Source: JAHEJA01 sp965657215
GTDB taxonomy: Bacteria; Pseudomonadota; Alphaproteobacteria; Rhodobacterales; Rhodobacteraceae
NCBI GenBank assembly: GCA_965657215.1
Contig: CBFHNR010000007.1
Span: 62,001 to 126,000 of the forward strand
DNA: 64,000 nt
Direction of reading: 5' to 3'
Shown here: one piece after another, positions 35,519-44,673 of the stretch
How positions within the stretch are numbered: the stretch's first letter is position 1
How the letters are laid out: the number at the start of each line of letters is the position of its first letter
The notes under the pieces: model-generated
The model's input: the letters and a program-made list of their open reading frames with translations, nothing else
Told to the model about the DNA's origin: nothing
Database searches by the model: none
Program-made: the position numbers and the translations under genes

Positions 35519-35869
35519 TTATAGGACCCAGGCGTCGTCTGGGTCCCCAACTTGGCCAATTGATTGCCAAGACATACGAATCCTTGCAACACGTGTATCG
35601 CTCCATGTTCTAAAAACGGCTGTGAACCCCGTTTCAGTTACATCAACAGCGCTAATATCCATACGCGGGTTTGTGTTTGCATCCAGATCCCACAGACTAA
35701 TCCCAACTGTTACCGCAGGTGGCGAAAGATAAGTTTCACTAAATTGAACTAGCTGCCGTCGTTCACGTGGACCTTCACCAGTCCACATTTCCCCATCTGT
35801 GTCGAAGTCAGAAAACAAATTAATTGTGCCCTGATCAATACCGATCATATGACTGCGGATTTTTCTCAT
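35519..35869 (-). CDS. H-type lectin domain protein
   Basis: A 116-residue protein made almost entirely of one H-type lectin domain, the fold of snail agglutinin and discoidin C-terminal regions. The run FSETYLSPPAVTVGISLWDLD (split around residues 44-64) and GFTAVFRTWSDTRVARIRMSWQSIG near the end match the six-stranded sandwich with a conserved Trp in the GalNAc-site region. No signal peptide is visible. It ends four bases past prs on the opposite strand. A free-standing lectin this small is odd; export by another route or a role as an assembly part is possible but unproven. Confidence 0.78.
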   Translation of the reverse strand: MRKIRSHMIGIDQGTINLFSDFDTDGEMWTGEGPRERRQLVQFSETYLSPPAVTVGISLWDLDANTNPRMDISAVDVTETGFTAVFRTWSDTRVARIRMSWQSIGQVGDPDDAWVL

Positions 35870-35924
35870 GTTTATGTCTTCAACTAATAATTCGGCTATG
35901 AGGTTCTAGAGGCTTAAAAACGTA

Positions 35925-35955
35925 ATGACTAGCCCCCATAAGAAGGGCTAGTCAT
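35925..35955. terminator. strong hairpin terminator between lectin and amtB genes
   Basis: An 11-bp perfect stem (ATGACTAGCCC with GGGCTAGTCAT, 9-nt loop) is followed on the plus strand by TTTTT. On the minus strand, the direction of amtB, the stem is preceded by an A run and followed by TACGTTTTT. It lies 22 bp past the amtB stop, so it most likely ends the glnK-amtB transcript. Confidence 0.7.
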
Positions 35956-35976
35956 TTTTGTTAAAGTTTTGTGCTC

Positions 35977-37305
35977 TTATGATCGTGAAAATTCAGGATA
36001 GGCTTCCATGCCCAATTCAGACATATCCAACCCATTGATTTCGTCTTCTTCGTCCACACGAATTCCAAACAGTGCCTTGAGCGCTAACCAAACGAGGCCT
36101 GAGGCAACAATCACAAAGGCTGCGATTGTGACGACACCGATCAACTGAACCCCGAAGGATGCATCTGGATTTGTCACCGGAACAACCAATGTCCCAAAGA
36201 TACCAGCCAAGAGGTGGACTGGAATTGCGCCGACCACATCGTCAATTTTCAGGCGATCTAGCATTGGCACAGCGACAACAACAATCAAACCACCGACAGC
36301 ACCAATCAGCGTAGCCTCACCAAGAGTTGGTGTTAGTGGCTCCGCAGTGATTGCGACCAAACCAGCAAGCGCGCCGTTCAATACCATTGTCAAATCCGGC
36401 TTCTTATAAAGGAACTGTGTCAACAAGAGAACCGCGATTGACCCACCTGCTGCGGCTGCATTTGTATTGGCAAAGATGCGACCAATATCTGTGACATCGC
36501 CAATTGAGCCCATCGCCAACTGAGACGCACCGTTAAATCCGAACCAACCCATCCACAGGATGAATGTTCCCAAAGTCGCGAGTGTCAGGTTTGAACCTGG
36601 GATTGGAATGACACGGCCTTCTTTTGAATACTTGCCAATACGTGGTCCAAGAATAAGAGCCCCCATCAACGCAGCCCAGCCACCCACAGAGTGAACAACA
36701 GTTGAGCCAGCAAAATCAGCAAATCCCATTGCATCAAGGAAACCACCGCCCCACTTCCAGCTTGCTTGGAGTGGATAAATCACGCCAGTCAGTGCAATTG
36801 TGAAAAATAGGAAGGGCCATAGTTTAATACGCTCAGCCAACGTCCCAGACACGATTGACGCTGTGGTTGCACAGAACATCAACTGGAAAAAGAAATCTGT
36901 TGAAGTCGCAGCATAGCTGTAATCATCTAGCTGATCTTGGCTTGCACCCACAACTTCAAGAGCGGCTGTTCCCCAAATCCCTGACAAAACGCCATCAATA
37001 TTCCATGTTCCGAGAGGGTACATGAGGTTGTAGCCGATCAAATAGTAAAAGATCGCCGCGAGAGAGAACAACGAAATGTTCTTGATCAACTGCATAGTCA
37101 CGTTCTTGGAGCGAACAAGTCCTGCCTCTAACATGGCAAAACCTGCGGCCATCCAAAATACAAGAAATCCCCCAACCAAGAACAAAACTGAGTTCAAGAT
37201 AAAGACGACATCGGTCGGCACCATCGCTGGAGCCGCGTCTTGTGCAGCAGCGACACTAGGAGACAGTAACGCCCCTGTTAAAAGTAATTGTATTGCACGT
37301 TTCAT
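35977..37305 (-). CDS. amtB: ammonium transporter
   Basis: A 442-residue Amt channel. A cleavable signal (residues 1-21, ending AAA) precedes about 11 membrane helices. The pore twin histidines are visible in STVVHSVGGWAALMGA and in AIPVHLLAGIFGTLVV, and FWMAAGFAMLEAGLVRSKN forms the Amt signature in helix 1-2. The C-terminal tail (VDEEDEINGLDMSELGMEAY) is the PII contact region. AAGGAGG lies nine bases before the ATG. It is 14 bp after glnK, the usual sensor-transporter pair. Confidence 0.95.
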   Translation of the reverse strand: MKRAIQLLLTGALLSPSVAAAQDAAPAMVPTDVVFILNSVLFLVGGFLVFWMAAGFAMLEAGLVRSKNVTMQLIKNISLFSLAAIFYYLIGYNLMYPLGTWNIDGVLSGIWGTAALEVVGASQDQLDDYSYAATSTDFFFQLMFCATTASIVSGTLAERIKLWPFLFFTIALTGVIYPLQASWKWGGGFLDAMGFADFAGSTVVHSVGGWAALMGALILGPRIGKYSKEGRVIPIPGSNLTLATLGTFILWMGWFGFNGASQLAMGSIGDVTDIGRIFANTNAAAAGGSIAVLLLTQFLYKKPDLTMVLNGALAGLVAITAEPLTPTLGEATLIGAVGGLIVVVAVPMLDRLKIDDVVGAIPVHLLAGIFGTLVVPVTNPDASFGVQLIGVVTIAAFVIVASGLVWLALKALFGIRVDEEDEINGLDMSELGMEAYPEFSRS

Positions 37306-37319
37306 TTGATCATGCCTCC

Positions 37320-37658
37320 TTAGATAGCATCCACGCCAGTTTCACCTGTGCGCACTCGGATTGTTTGTTCTACGTCTAGGACAAAGATTTTGCCGTCCCC
37401 AATTTTGCCTGTTCTCGCAACAGAGGTGATGGTTTCGATGGCTTGCTCTGCCATGTCATCATCGACGACTAGTTCCAGTTTTACTTTGGGAACAAAATTC
37501 ACCGCATATTCTGCACCACGATAAATTTCCGTATGTCCAGATTGCGCGCCAAAGCCTTTGACCTCGGTGACCATCAAGCCTTTTACCCCCAAGAGGGATA
37601 AAGCTTCACGAACATCTTCGAGCTTAAAAGGCTTGATTGTTGCAATTATCAACTTCAC
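37320..37658 (-). CDS. glnK: nitrogen regulatory protein P-II
   Basis: A 112-residue trimeric signal protein that reads 2-oxoglutarate, ATP/ADP and glutamine status. The T-loop GHTEIYRGAEYAV contains Tyr51, the uridylylation site. The B- and C-loop signatures TGKIGDGKIFV and the RVRTGETG end are intact. The start is GTG at 37658 with AAAAGGA upstream. Being paired with amtB, it is called GlnK rather than GlnB by context. It would block AmtB when nitrogen is plentiful. Confidence 0.95.
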   Translation of the reverse strand: MKLIIATIKPFKLEDVREALSLLGVKGLMVTEVKGFGAQSGHTEIYRGAEYAVNFVPKVKLELVVDDDMAEQAIETITSVARTGKIGDGKIFVLDVEQTIRVRTGETGVDAI

Positions 37659-37759
37659 AGCGTTTCCTTTTCTTCACTACATTTGCCTGCCTTTACTCAA
37701 CTGATAAATGCTGCGCGTGCGAAGGTGCTGACACAGGCTCTCGGACGAAAATTCCCAAA

Positions 37760-37780
37760 TTGTGCATAATTTTTGCGCAA
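37760..37780. promoter_or_regulatory. 21-bp dyad in the glnK / penicillin-binding protein intergenic region
   Basis: TTGTGCATAATTTTTGCGCAA is written here as two arms: TTGTGCATAA and TTTTGCGCAA around a central T, with eight of ten arm positions symmetric. It lies 102 bp before glnK and 121 bp before the divergent penicillin-binding protein gene. The arms do not have the orientation of the NtrC consensus, and no clear sigma-54 promoter was found, so the binder is unknown. Confidence 0.35.
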
Positions 37781-37900
37781 ATTTGTTAGATTGATTAAAA
37801 AATAGACGAAAAATAGGAGGCCGCTTTGTGGAATTCCCCCTAAACATACGACTCAAAGACGCGTAAAATAGCGGCGCATAACAAAACCCGGGCAGGGCAC

Positions 37901-40045
37901 ATGACAGGCAAACCAAGAAAGCCACTCGTGGCTGAGCGTCGCCGCACGCAAGCAAAACCAAAAGCAACGCCAAAAAAGGCCACGCCTCAAAAAGCGCGCA
38001 AAAAGCCGGCCCGCAAACAGGCCGCCGCTCGTAAACACAACATTCTCGTCCGCATCATTTTGTGGATCTTTGGCAAAGTTACACGCCTGATCTGGGCTGT
38101 CATGTGGCGCGGGACTTTGGTGTTTGGATTGATCCTTGCTGCGGGGATTATGTATTTTGCCTCAACTATCCCAGACCTGAACGAATTGGTTGATGGGCGC
38201 GCGCGGGGTTCTGTTACATTAATGGATCGCAACGACGCGGTATTTGCATGGCGAGGGGATCAATATGGTGGCCTTGTCACCGCTGAAACAGTGTCGCCCA
38301 ATCTCAAGAATGCCATTATCGCAACCGAAGACAAACGATTTTACCGCCACCTTGGGATTAGCCCAAGAGGGATCGCCAGCGCCGTTCGCATCAATCTAAG
38401 AGAGGGTCGTGGTCCCCTTTCTGGCCACGGCGGATCAACCTTGACCCAGCAAACAGCCAAACTGTTGTGCCTCGGGGTTCCGTTTGATCCAACTCAATGG
38501 AAATCTGAGGCCGCCTATGAAGCAGACTGCCGCGAAGGGTCGCTGTGGCGCAAAGTCAAAGAAGCCGTCTATGCGATGGGTCTTGAGGTAAAATTCACAA
38601 AAGATGAAATATTAACGATCTACATAAACCGCGCCTTCTTGGGCGCAGGGGCACGCGGCTTTGAAGCTGCGTCACAAAGATATTTTGGCAAATCCGCAGC
38701 CGAAGTCACCCCTGCCCAAGGCGCTATGCTGGCTGGTCTCTTGGTCGCTCCAACGCGCTACGCCCCAACAAGCAATTTGACCCGATCCCAAAACCGCGCA
38801 AACGTTATCATCGGCCTGATGGAAGCCCAAGGATACATCACACCGGCACAAGCAAATGAGGCGCGTCAAAATCCAGCTCAGCTCTCTGAAGCTGCCGAAG
38901 CTCGCGCAGGTGGCTATTTTGCAGATTGGGTCATGCAATCCGGTCCTGAGTATTTCACCAAAAACACGACCGAAGATGTCATCATCAAAACCACCCTGGA
39001 CCAAGACATTCAACGCGCAGCAGAGCTCGGCCTTCAGAAAGTGTTCGAAACCAAAGTATCCCCAGAGTCCAAGGCGCAAGCCGCCATTGTCATCATGTCA
39101 GCAGATGGCGCGGTCCGCGCAATGGTGGGGGGACGCAAAACCAAAGTGTCAGGCGCGTTTAACCGCTCGACACAGGCGCTTCGCCAAACAGGGTCAGCGT
39201 TTAAACCAATTGTTTATGGCACCGCTCTTGAACTTGGTTATTCGCCTTTTGATCTGATTGATGACACACCTTTGACGCTTGATATTCCAGGATCAGGGCC
39301 ATGGACGCCAAAGAATTACACTGGGAAATTTGCAGGAACCGTTACGCTTACTGATGCGCTGAAAGACTCACTCAATATTCCAGCTGTTCGTATTTCAGAA
39401 CGTGTTGGGCGCGAAAACGTGCGCAAAATCGCATCTGATTTTGGCATTTCCACTGATTTAGCACAGGGCCCCGCAATTGCCCTTGGCGCATCGGAATCCA
39501 CGCTTATTGAAATGGTAGGCGCCTATGCAGGGATTTTGAACGGTGGTTCTTCTGTGACGCCTTACGGCCTTGTTGAACTCAGCCTCTTGGGCGAAGGAAC
39601 ACCATTGATCGGTACAGACGGGGGCATCGGGGAACGGGTTATCCAAGAACGTGCCGCACGTGATTTGGTTTTCATGATGGAAAAAGTCGTCTCTGCAGGC
39701 TCAGGACAACGGGCCAAATTAGACGGGTGGCAAGTTGCTGGTAAAACCGGAACCACACAAGCCGCGCGCGATGCATGGTTCATTGGCTTTACGGCTGATT
39801 ACGTTGCAGGCGTTTGGATGGGTTATGATGACAATACCCCGCTTCGAGGTGTCACGGGTGGCGGATTGCCTGCTGAAATTTGGCGCGAAGTGATGGCCCC
39901 CATTCACGCAGGCTTGCCCCCTCTGCCCCTGCCGATGTCCAACCCAACACCACCGAACACAGTACAGCCCAATCAAATAGAAAACGCCCCGAAACCGGAG
40001 CGCTCTATTAATGACATCCTAAAACAGATCTTTGGTGGGAATTAG
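37901..40045 (+). CDS. class A penicillin-binding protein (PBP1A-like)
   Basis: A 714-residue bifunctional peptidoglycan synthase. A Lys/Arg/Ala-rich cytosolic tail (1-45) precedes a membrane helix at about 70-90. The GT51 glycosyltransferase domain shows ATEDKRFYRHLGI with the catalytic Glu and GGSTLTQQTAKLL. The transpeptidase domain has the active-site SxxK in RQTGSAFKPIVYG, SxN in SLNIPAVR, and KTGTT. All catalytic residues are intact. It is transcribed alone, divergent from glnK. Confidence 0.93.
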   Translation: MTGKPRKPLVAERRRTQAKPKATPKKATPQKARKKPARKQAAARKHNILVRIILWIFGKVTRLIWAVMWRGTLVFGLILAAGIMYFASTIPDLNELVDGRARGSVTLMDRNDAVFAWRGDQYGGLVTAETVSPNLKNAIIATEDKRFYRHLGISPRGIASAVRINLREGRGPLSGHGGSTLTQQTAKLLCLGVPFDPTQWKSEAAYEADCREGSLWRKVKEAVYAMGLEVKFTKDEILTIYINRAFLGAGARGFEAASQRYFGKSAAEVTPAQGAMLAGLLVAPTRYAPTSNLTRSQNRANVIIGLMEAQGYITPAQANEARQNPAQLSEAAEARAGGYFADWVMQSGPEYFTKNTTEDVIIKTTLDQDIQRAAELGLQKVFETKVSPESKAQAAIVIMSADGAVRAMVGGRKTKVSGAFNRSTQALRQTGSAFKPIVYGTALELGYSPFDLIDDTPLTLDIPGSGPWTPKNYTGKFAGTVTLTDALKDSLNIPAVRISERVGRENVRKIASDFGISTDLAQGPAIALGASESTLIEMVGAYAGILNGGSSVTPYGLVELSLLGEGTPLIGTDGGIGERVIQERAARDLVFMMEKVVSAGSGQRAKLDGWQVAGKTGTTQAARDAWFIGFTADYVAGVWMGYDDNTPLRGVTGGGLPAEIWREVMAPIHAGLPPLPLPMSNPTPPNTVQPNQIENAPKPERSINDILKQIFGGN

Positions 40046-40047
40046 GT

Positions 40048-40647
40048 TTACATCTTTTTGAGGTCAGCAATCAATTTATCAAGATTTCCGCCACGCTTAT
40101 CAAGCATCGCGCCAATCTCTGATCTCTCGGTTAGCAACAAGTTGATGCCCTCAACAAACATATTAAAGAACATCGGACGCCCTCCTTTGTCAGAAACAAG
40201 GAATGTGACGTCAAATGGGGATTGGCCGCTCAGAAATGCAGTTGTTGACACTTCGAAATAGCTCTTCACAGGTTTTGAGTTATTCACCTGAATTTTGCCG
40301 CCAATAAATTCGCGAAAACGCTTGCCGTATTTGCGCGACACGTATCCTGTGAACGCAGTGGTGAAATCTCTCATTTGGCGTGCGGATGCCGCGCGGGCAT
40401 CGCGCCCTAGGGCATAGCGCGCGATTGTTGGAACATCGGCATATTTCAAAAAGAGCTTTTCAAAATCTTTCAACATGCGTGCCTCAGAAGAACCAGACGA
40501 GATAATCCGATTGATCTCCGCAACAACGCTTGTCACCAATGTTTCAGCTTGGCGATTTGTCATTGCAAGGCTTGGCGTGGCTGAAAGAAGTCCAGTCGCA
40601 AGCGCCCCACTTAATACAGTTCTTCGGTCCAAATTATTCATCGCCAT
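40048..40647 (-). CDS. mlaC: MlaC/Ttg2D family phospholipid-binding protein
   Basis: A 199-residue periplasmic carrier of the Mla lipid-trafficking system. The N-terminal signal contains DRRTVLSGALATG, with twin arginines hinting at Tat export, and ends SLA near residue 28. The mature protein shows the family sequence LLKY-like FEKLFLKYADVPTIARYALGR, FTTAFTGYVSRKYGKRF and the C-terminal NMFVEGINLLLTERSEI. The start at 40647 has CGGAG six bases upstream and lies within the end of mlaA, overlapping it by 14 bp. Confidence 0.88.
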   Translation of the reverse strand: MAMNNLDRRTVLSGALATGLLSATPSLAMTNRQAETLVTSVVAEINRIISSGSSEARMLKDFEKLFLKYADVPTIARYALGRDARAASARQMRDFTTAFTGYVSRKYGKRFREFIGGKIQVNNSKPVKSYFEVSTTAFLSGQSPFDVTFLVSDKGGRPMFFNMFVEGINLLLTERSEIGAMLDKRGGNLDKLIADLKKM

Positions 40648-41380
40648 AAATATCTCCGTAAGGGTCATCATCCCCGCCTTCTGTTTCTGCACCTAGTGTG
40701 AAACGGCGGTTCTGAGTGTAAATCATTTTTGATTGCGTGTAACTATCGGCACTGTCGTAATAAACGGAGTCCAGAATTCCAGGCCTTTGCCCGCGGAAGG
40801 TCAGCGTAGATCCAACTTTGGCACCAATTACATATTGCTGTTCAGGAAGTCCAACCAAATTCCCGACAGGGTCCATCAGCGTATCGACAATTCTACCCAC
40901 TGTGTCCCGCTCTGTTGATGGACCAAGAAGCGGCAATTCGACATAAGCCCCCTCTTCGGCACCCCAAACATGAAGCGTTTCACCGAAATCCGTCTGACCG
41001 CCATCAATACCAAATTCAGCAGCAGGCGTCGCAATCCCACAAAGACCGATTGTTGTATTGAGAACAAATTTAATCGAATTGTTAACAGCGCCTTCGATAT
41101 TGCCCTGCAATACCTGATTTACCACATCGCCAGGCACAGTGAGGTTTGTTGCAAAGTTCTTAATTAGTAACTCGAAATCGTCCGGAACCGCTTGGGAATA
41201 GGTTACCGCAACAGGACGCAAAAGGTTTTTATCGACAGCCTTGTTAAAATTATGCGTCTTACGATTGACGTTTTCATAAGGATCCAACACCTCAACGGGT
41301 GCAGTTTGTGTTGTACAAGCCGATAACCCTAAAATTATCATCACAACGCAAGTTATTCTTGTTAAGGTTCGATTAAACAT
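40634..41380 (-). CDS. mlaA: MlaA family outer-membrane lipoprotein
   Basis: A 248-residue lipoprotein (lipobox LSAC, Cys near residue 22) that removes misplaced phospholipids from the outer leaflet of the outer membrane. Family motifs: DPYENVNRKTHNFNKAVD at the start of the mature part, NFATNLTVPGDVVNQVLQG, FVLNTTIGLCGIATPA, and FGETLHVWGAEEGAYVELPLLGPS. The C-terminal tail is acidic (EGGDDDPYGDIYGDE). It overlaps mlaC by 14 bp. The inner-membrane Mla components are not in this window. Confidence 0.92.
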   Translation of the reverse strand: MFNRTLTRITCVVMIILGLSACTTQTAPVEVLDPYENVNRKTHNFNKAVDKNLLRPVAVTYSQAVPDDFELLIKNFATNLTVPGDVVNQVLQGNIEGAVNNSIKFVLNTTIGLCGIATPAAEFGIDGGQTDFGETLHVWGAEEGAYVELPLLGPSTERDTVGRIVDTLMDPVGNLVGLPEQQYVIGAKVGSTLTFRGQRPGILDSVYYDSADSYTQSKMIYTQNRRFTLGAETEGGDDDPYGDIYGDE

Positions 41381-41568
41381 CGTTAGCTACTTTGAAATTC
41401 TACACTTATTTATACCCTCTGAAATATAGCTCTCTGCGTGGAATCCAATGGGCAACCAACGAAGGATTTGAATCTGTGGCTAAACTGCGACATACAAAAT
41501 CCTAAGAATCGACAATTTTCAGTAGTTATGCATATTTTGCAGTAGCGTTACTTTTGACAGGTTTACAC

Positions 41569-43302
41569 ATGGCGACGAACTTTAAACTAAAAGGCCGCGA
41601 AGAATTGCGTGCCGCACGAAAAGAAAGTCGGAGCCTCTATTGGTTTGTGGCCATTTTCAGCTTTTTCGTAAATCTTCTGATGCTGACCGGCCCTCTCTAT
41701 ATGCTTCAAGTCTATGACCGAGTGCTTGGAAGCCGATCCGAAGCCACGCTGATCGCCTTGTCCCTACTTGTTGCGTTTCTCTATGGGATGATGGGGTTGT
41801 TGGATTTCGCCCGCGGTCGCGTTATGGGACGCGTGGGCGCGAGGTTTCAGGCCCGCCTTGATCGTCGTGTGTTTGAAGCGGTTATGCGACGCTCAGCAAT
41901 TGCATCAGATGAGAAATCTGCCACAGGATTGCGCGACTTAGAAGCAGTCCAACGCCTCATGACATCGCCGGTGCTCATGTCTCTCTTTGATATTCCTTGG
42001 ACACCTGTATTTCTAATCGGGATCATGATATTCCACCCATGGCTCGGATACCTTGCCTTGGTGGGTGGCGCCATTTTGATTGTGATCGCTCTATTGAACC
42101 AGTTGAGCACACGCGAACCCGTGAGCAAAGCGAATATGGCGACGTTCAAATCGGAAAATATGGCCGAGCAAATTCGCAACGAGGCTGAGATGATCCGTTC
42201 GCTTGGTATGACAGGGGCCGCCTTTCATCGCTGGCAAACCGCACGAACAGAGTCTTTGCGATCCGCTTTGAAGAGCGCTGATTTGGCAGGTGGCTTTAAT
42301 ACCTCGACAAAAACGTTTCGCTTGTTTTTGCAATCCGCAATGCTTGGCTTAGGTGCCTATCTCGTGCTTCAGGGTGAACTGACCCCTGGTGCGATGATTG
42401 CTGGGTCTATTTTGCTTGGCCGCGCCCTTGCCCCAATCGAAAGCGCGATTGGTCAATGGCCGATGGTTCAACGGTCCCTAAAAGGCTGGGACAGTCTTTC
42501 AGAATTATTGGGCGAAGTCCCCCCAGAGCCAGAGCGCACACCGCTCCCGAAACCCAAAGCAAAACTAGAGGCACAAGCCGTCACTGTTATTCCCCCAGGT
42601 GAACAACAAGCCGCGCTTAGAGCTGTGAATTTCGTCATTCAACCAGGTCAAGCGGTTGGGGTCATTGGACCTTCGGGTGCGGGGAAATCAACCCTTGCCC
42701 GTGCGATTACAGGTGTGTGGCGCCCTGCGGGTGGTAAAATGCGATTGGATGGGGCATCTCTTGATAATTATGCGCCCGATGTACTCGGTCAGCACATCGG
42801 TTACTTGCCGCAACGCGTGCAACTTTTTGATGGAACAATTGCCGAAAACATTGCACGCCTATTACCTGACGCCGACCCACAAAAGATCGTCGAAGCTGCG
42901 CAACGAGCAGCGGCACATGATATGATCCTCAAACTACCCGACGGCTATGACACCCGTGTTTCTGCGGCAGGTGGTCGCCTCTCGGGCGGTCAAATTCAAA
43001 GGATTGGGTTGGCGCGGGCGCTTTACGGGGATCCTGTTATTTTGGTTTTGGATGAGCCAAACTCAAACCTTGATAACGAAGGCAGTATGGCCTTAAACCT
43101 TGCAATTCGCCAAATGAAGGAAGAGCAAAAATCAGTGCTCATCATGGCCCATAGGCCCGCTGCAATCCAAGAATGCGATACGCTTTTGGTGTTGGATGGT
43201 GGTGTGCGCACCGCCTTTGGTCCCAAGGATGACGTCTTGAAAAATATGGTCCAAAACCACGAAGCAATAACAAAATCTTCAACGCCAGGAGGGGTCAAAT
43301 GA
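41569..43302 (+). CDS. type I secretion system ABC permease/ATPase (PrtD type)
   Basis: A 577-residue fused exporter. Six membrane helices occupy about residues 20-300, starting LYWFVAIFSFFVNLLMLTGPLYMLQVYDRVL, the signature of the PrtD class that lacks a C39 peptidase domain. The ATPase has Walker A GPSGAGKST, signature LSGGQIQRIGLARAL and Walker B VILVLDEPNSNLD. ATG at 41569 is preferred over a TTG five codons upstream. It overlaps the adaptor gene by 4 nt. It would export unfolded proteins with C-terminal signals, such as RTX proteins. Confidence 0.92.
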   Translation: MATNFKLKGREELRAARKESRSLYWFVAIFSFFVNLLMLTGPLYMLQVYDRVLGSRSEATLIALSLLVAFLYGMMGLLDFARGRVMGRVGARFQARLDRRVFEAVMRRSAIASDEKSATGLRDLEAVQRLMTSPVLMSLFDIPWTPVFLIGIMIFHPWLGYLALVGGAILIVIALLNQLSTREPVSKANMATFKSENMAEQIRNEAEMIRSLGMTGAAFHRWQTARTESLRSALKSADLAGGFNTSTKTFRLFLQSAMLGLGAYLVLQGELTPGAMIAGSILLGRALAPIESAIGQWPMVQRSLKGWDSLSELLGEVPPEPERTPLPKPKAKLEAQAVTVIPPGEQQAALRAVNFVIQPGQAVGVIGPSGAGKSTLARAITGVWRPAGGKMRLDGASLDNYAPDVLGQHIGYLPQRVQLFDGTIAENIARLLPDADPQKIVEAAQRAAAHDMILKLPDGYDTRVSAAGGRLSGGQIQRIGLARALYGDPVILVLDEPNSNLDNEGSMALNLAIRQMKEEQKSVLIMAHRPAAIQECDTLLVLDGGVRTAFGPKDDVLKNMVQNHEAITKSSTPGGVK

Positions 43303-44606
43303 GCACTCCCAAATCTGATTTCCCTGTTGGTAAACCCCTCTTTTTGGGCTTGTTAACCGCTATTGTCTTAGTTGTCGGCTTTGGGGGTTGGGCAAGCTTG
43401 ACCAATATCTCTGGGGCTATTGTGGCAAGTGGCCAAATTGAAGTCGATCAAAACCGCCAAGTTGTGCAACACCCAGATGGGGGCGTTGTTTCGGAAATAA
43501 TGGTGGATGAAGGCGATGTTGTAACAGCTGGCCAAGTTGTCATGCGCCTCGACCCCACGATTGAACAGTCCGAGCTGTCTATCATTGAGGGCCAATTATT
43601 CGAGCTTATGGCGCGCAGAGGCCGCCTTGAAGCAGAGCGGGATGATTCAGCGACCATCACTTTTGATCCTCGGCTCATACAAGCCTCAAACGAAAACCCC
43701 GAAGTTGCGGAATTGATGGACGGTCAAGAACGTCTTTTCGTGGCGCGACTGAATTCAGTTAGCAATCAGATCGACCAATTGAGCAAACGGCGCGGTCAAA
43801 TCCAAAACCAAATTGAAGGTATTGATGCGCAGATGACGGCTTTGAGCCAACAGCTTGAACTCATCCAAGAAGAGCTAACCAGTCAACAAAGTTTGCTGGA
43901 CAAAGGCCTCGCACAGGCAACTCGCGTCCTAAGCCTACAACGCACCCAAGCGCAGCTGAGCGGTCAGGTCGGCGATTTGACCGCCAAACGTGCAGAAGCT
44001 GAGGGGCGGATCACCGAGATCGCAATCCAAGTGAACGCACTTACAACGCAGCGCAGAGAAGACGCGATTACACGATTGAGGGATCAACAATATCGCGCAC
44101 TCGAACTTGAAGAGCGGTATCGCGCATTGACCGAACGACTGAGCCGTATGAATATTCAAGCGCCCGCGTCTGGTATCGTTTATGGCTTGACCGTGTTCAC
44201 GCCGCGATCTGTCATTCGGCCTGCTGAACCCGTACTCTTTCTCATTCCACAAGATCGCCCCTTGGTGATCGCGGCTCAGGTCATGCCTATTCACATTGAT
44301 GAAATGTATGTAGGCCAAGATGTTATCTTGCGCTTTTCCGCCTTGGATAGCCGCGCAACGCCTGAATTGATGGGACGTGTGACACAAATATCTGCGGATG
44401 CCTTCCAAAACGAAGCGACTATGACATCCTATTACCGCGCCGAAATCGTCCTGAATGAAGGTGAGGCGTCCAAACTGCCACCCGGCACCACTTTGATCCC
44501 TGGAATGCCAGTTGAGGCGTTTATAACGACCCAAGATCGCACGCCACTCGCCTATCTCGTTAAGCCGTTTACAGACTATTTCGTGAAAGCCTTCAGAGAA
44601 AGCTAA
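43299..44606 (+). CDS. type I secretion periplasmic adaptor (HlyD/PrtE family)
   Basis: A 435-residue membrane fusion protein. One N-terminal anchor helix lies at about 15-35, then a lipoyl half-motif (SGQIEVDQNRQVVQHPDGGVV), a long coiled coil from about 95 to 285 rich in Gln/Glu/Leu, the second lipoyl half (RMNIQAPASGIVYGL), and a beta-barrel domain. It is the partner of the ABC exporter just upstream (4-nt overlap). The outer-membrane TolC-like channel and the exported protein are not next to it. Confidence 0.92.
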   Translation: MSTPKSDFPVGKPLFLGLLTAIVLVVGFGGWASLTNISGAIVASGQIEVDQNRQVVQHPDGGVVSEIMVDEGDVVTAGQVVMRLDPTIEQSELSIIEGQLFELMARRGRLEAERDDSATITFDPRLIQASNENPEVAELMDGQERLFVARLNSVSNQIDQLSKRRGQIQNQIEGIDAQMTALSQQLELIQEELTSQQSLLDKGLAQATRVLSLQRTQAQLSGQVGDLTAKRAEAEGRITEIAIQVNALTTQRREDAITRLRDQQYRALELEERYRALTERLSRMNIQAPASGIVYGLTVFTPRSVIRPAEPVLFLIPQDRPLVIAAQVMPIHIDEMYVGQDVILRFSALDSRATPELMGRVTQISADAFQNEATMTSYYRAEIVLNEGEASKLPPGTTLIPGMPVEAFITTQDRTPLAYLVKPFTDYFVKAFRES

Positions 44607-44673
44607 TTTGGGGTTTCCGACGGCCTTGAATCTGAGTAGCGTCTGGGCAAACTTAGATTAAGGGAGCTTGAAA

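Noticed and set aside
35524..35546. Hairpin GGACCCAG/CTGGGTCC as the prs terminator
   Set aside because: It lies inside the 3' coding end of the lectin gene and has no T run; it may be coincidence, so it is noted only in the lectin finding.
37700..37760. Sigma-54 promoter or NtrC site before glnK
   Set aside because: No GG-N10-GC pair with proper flanks was found, and the TGCGC/GGTGC strings near 37710-37730 do not form a full NtrC dyad.
37677..37973. 98-codon minus-strand frame upstream of glnK
   Set aside because: It overlaps the start of the penicillin-binding protein gene and the control region of glnK; no ribosome site and no recognisable family.
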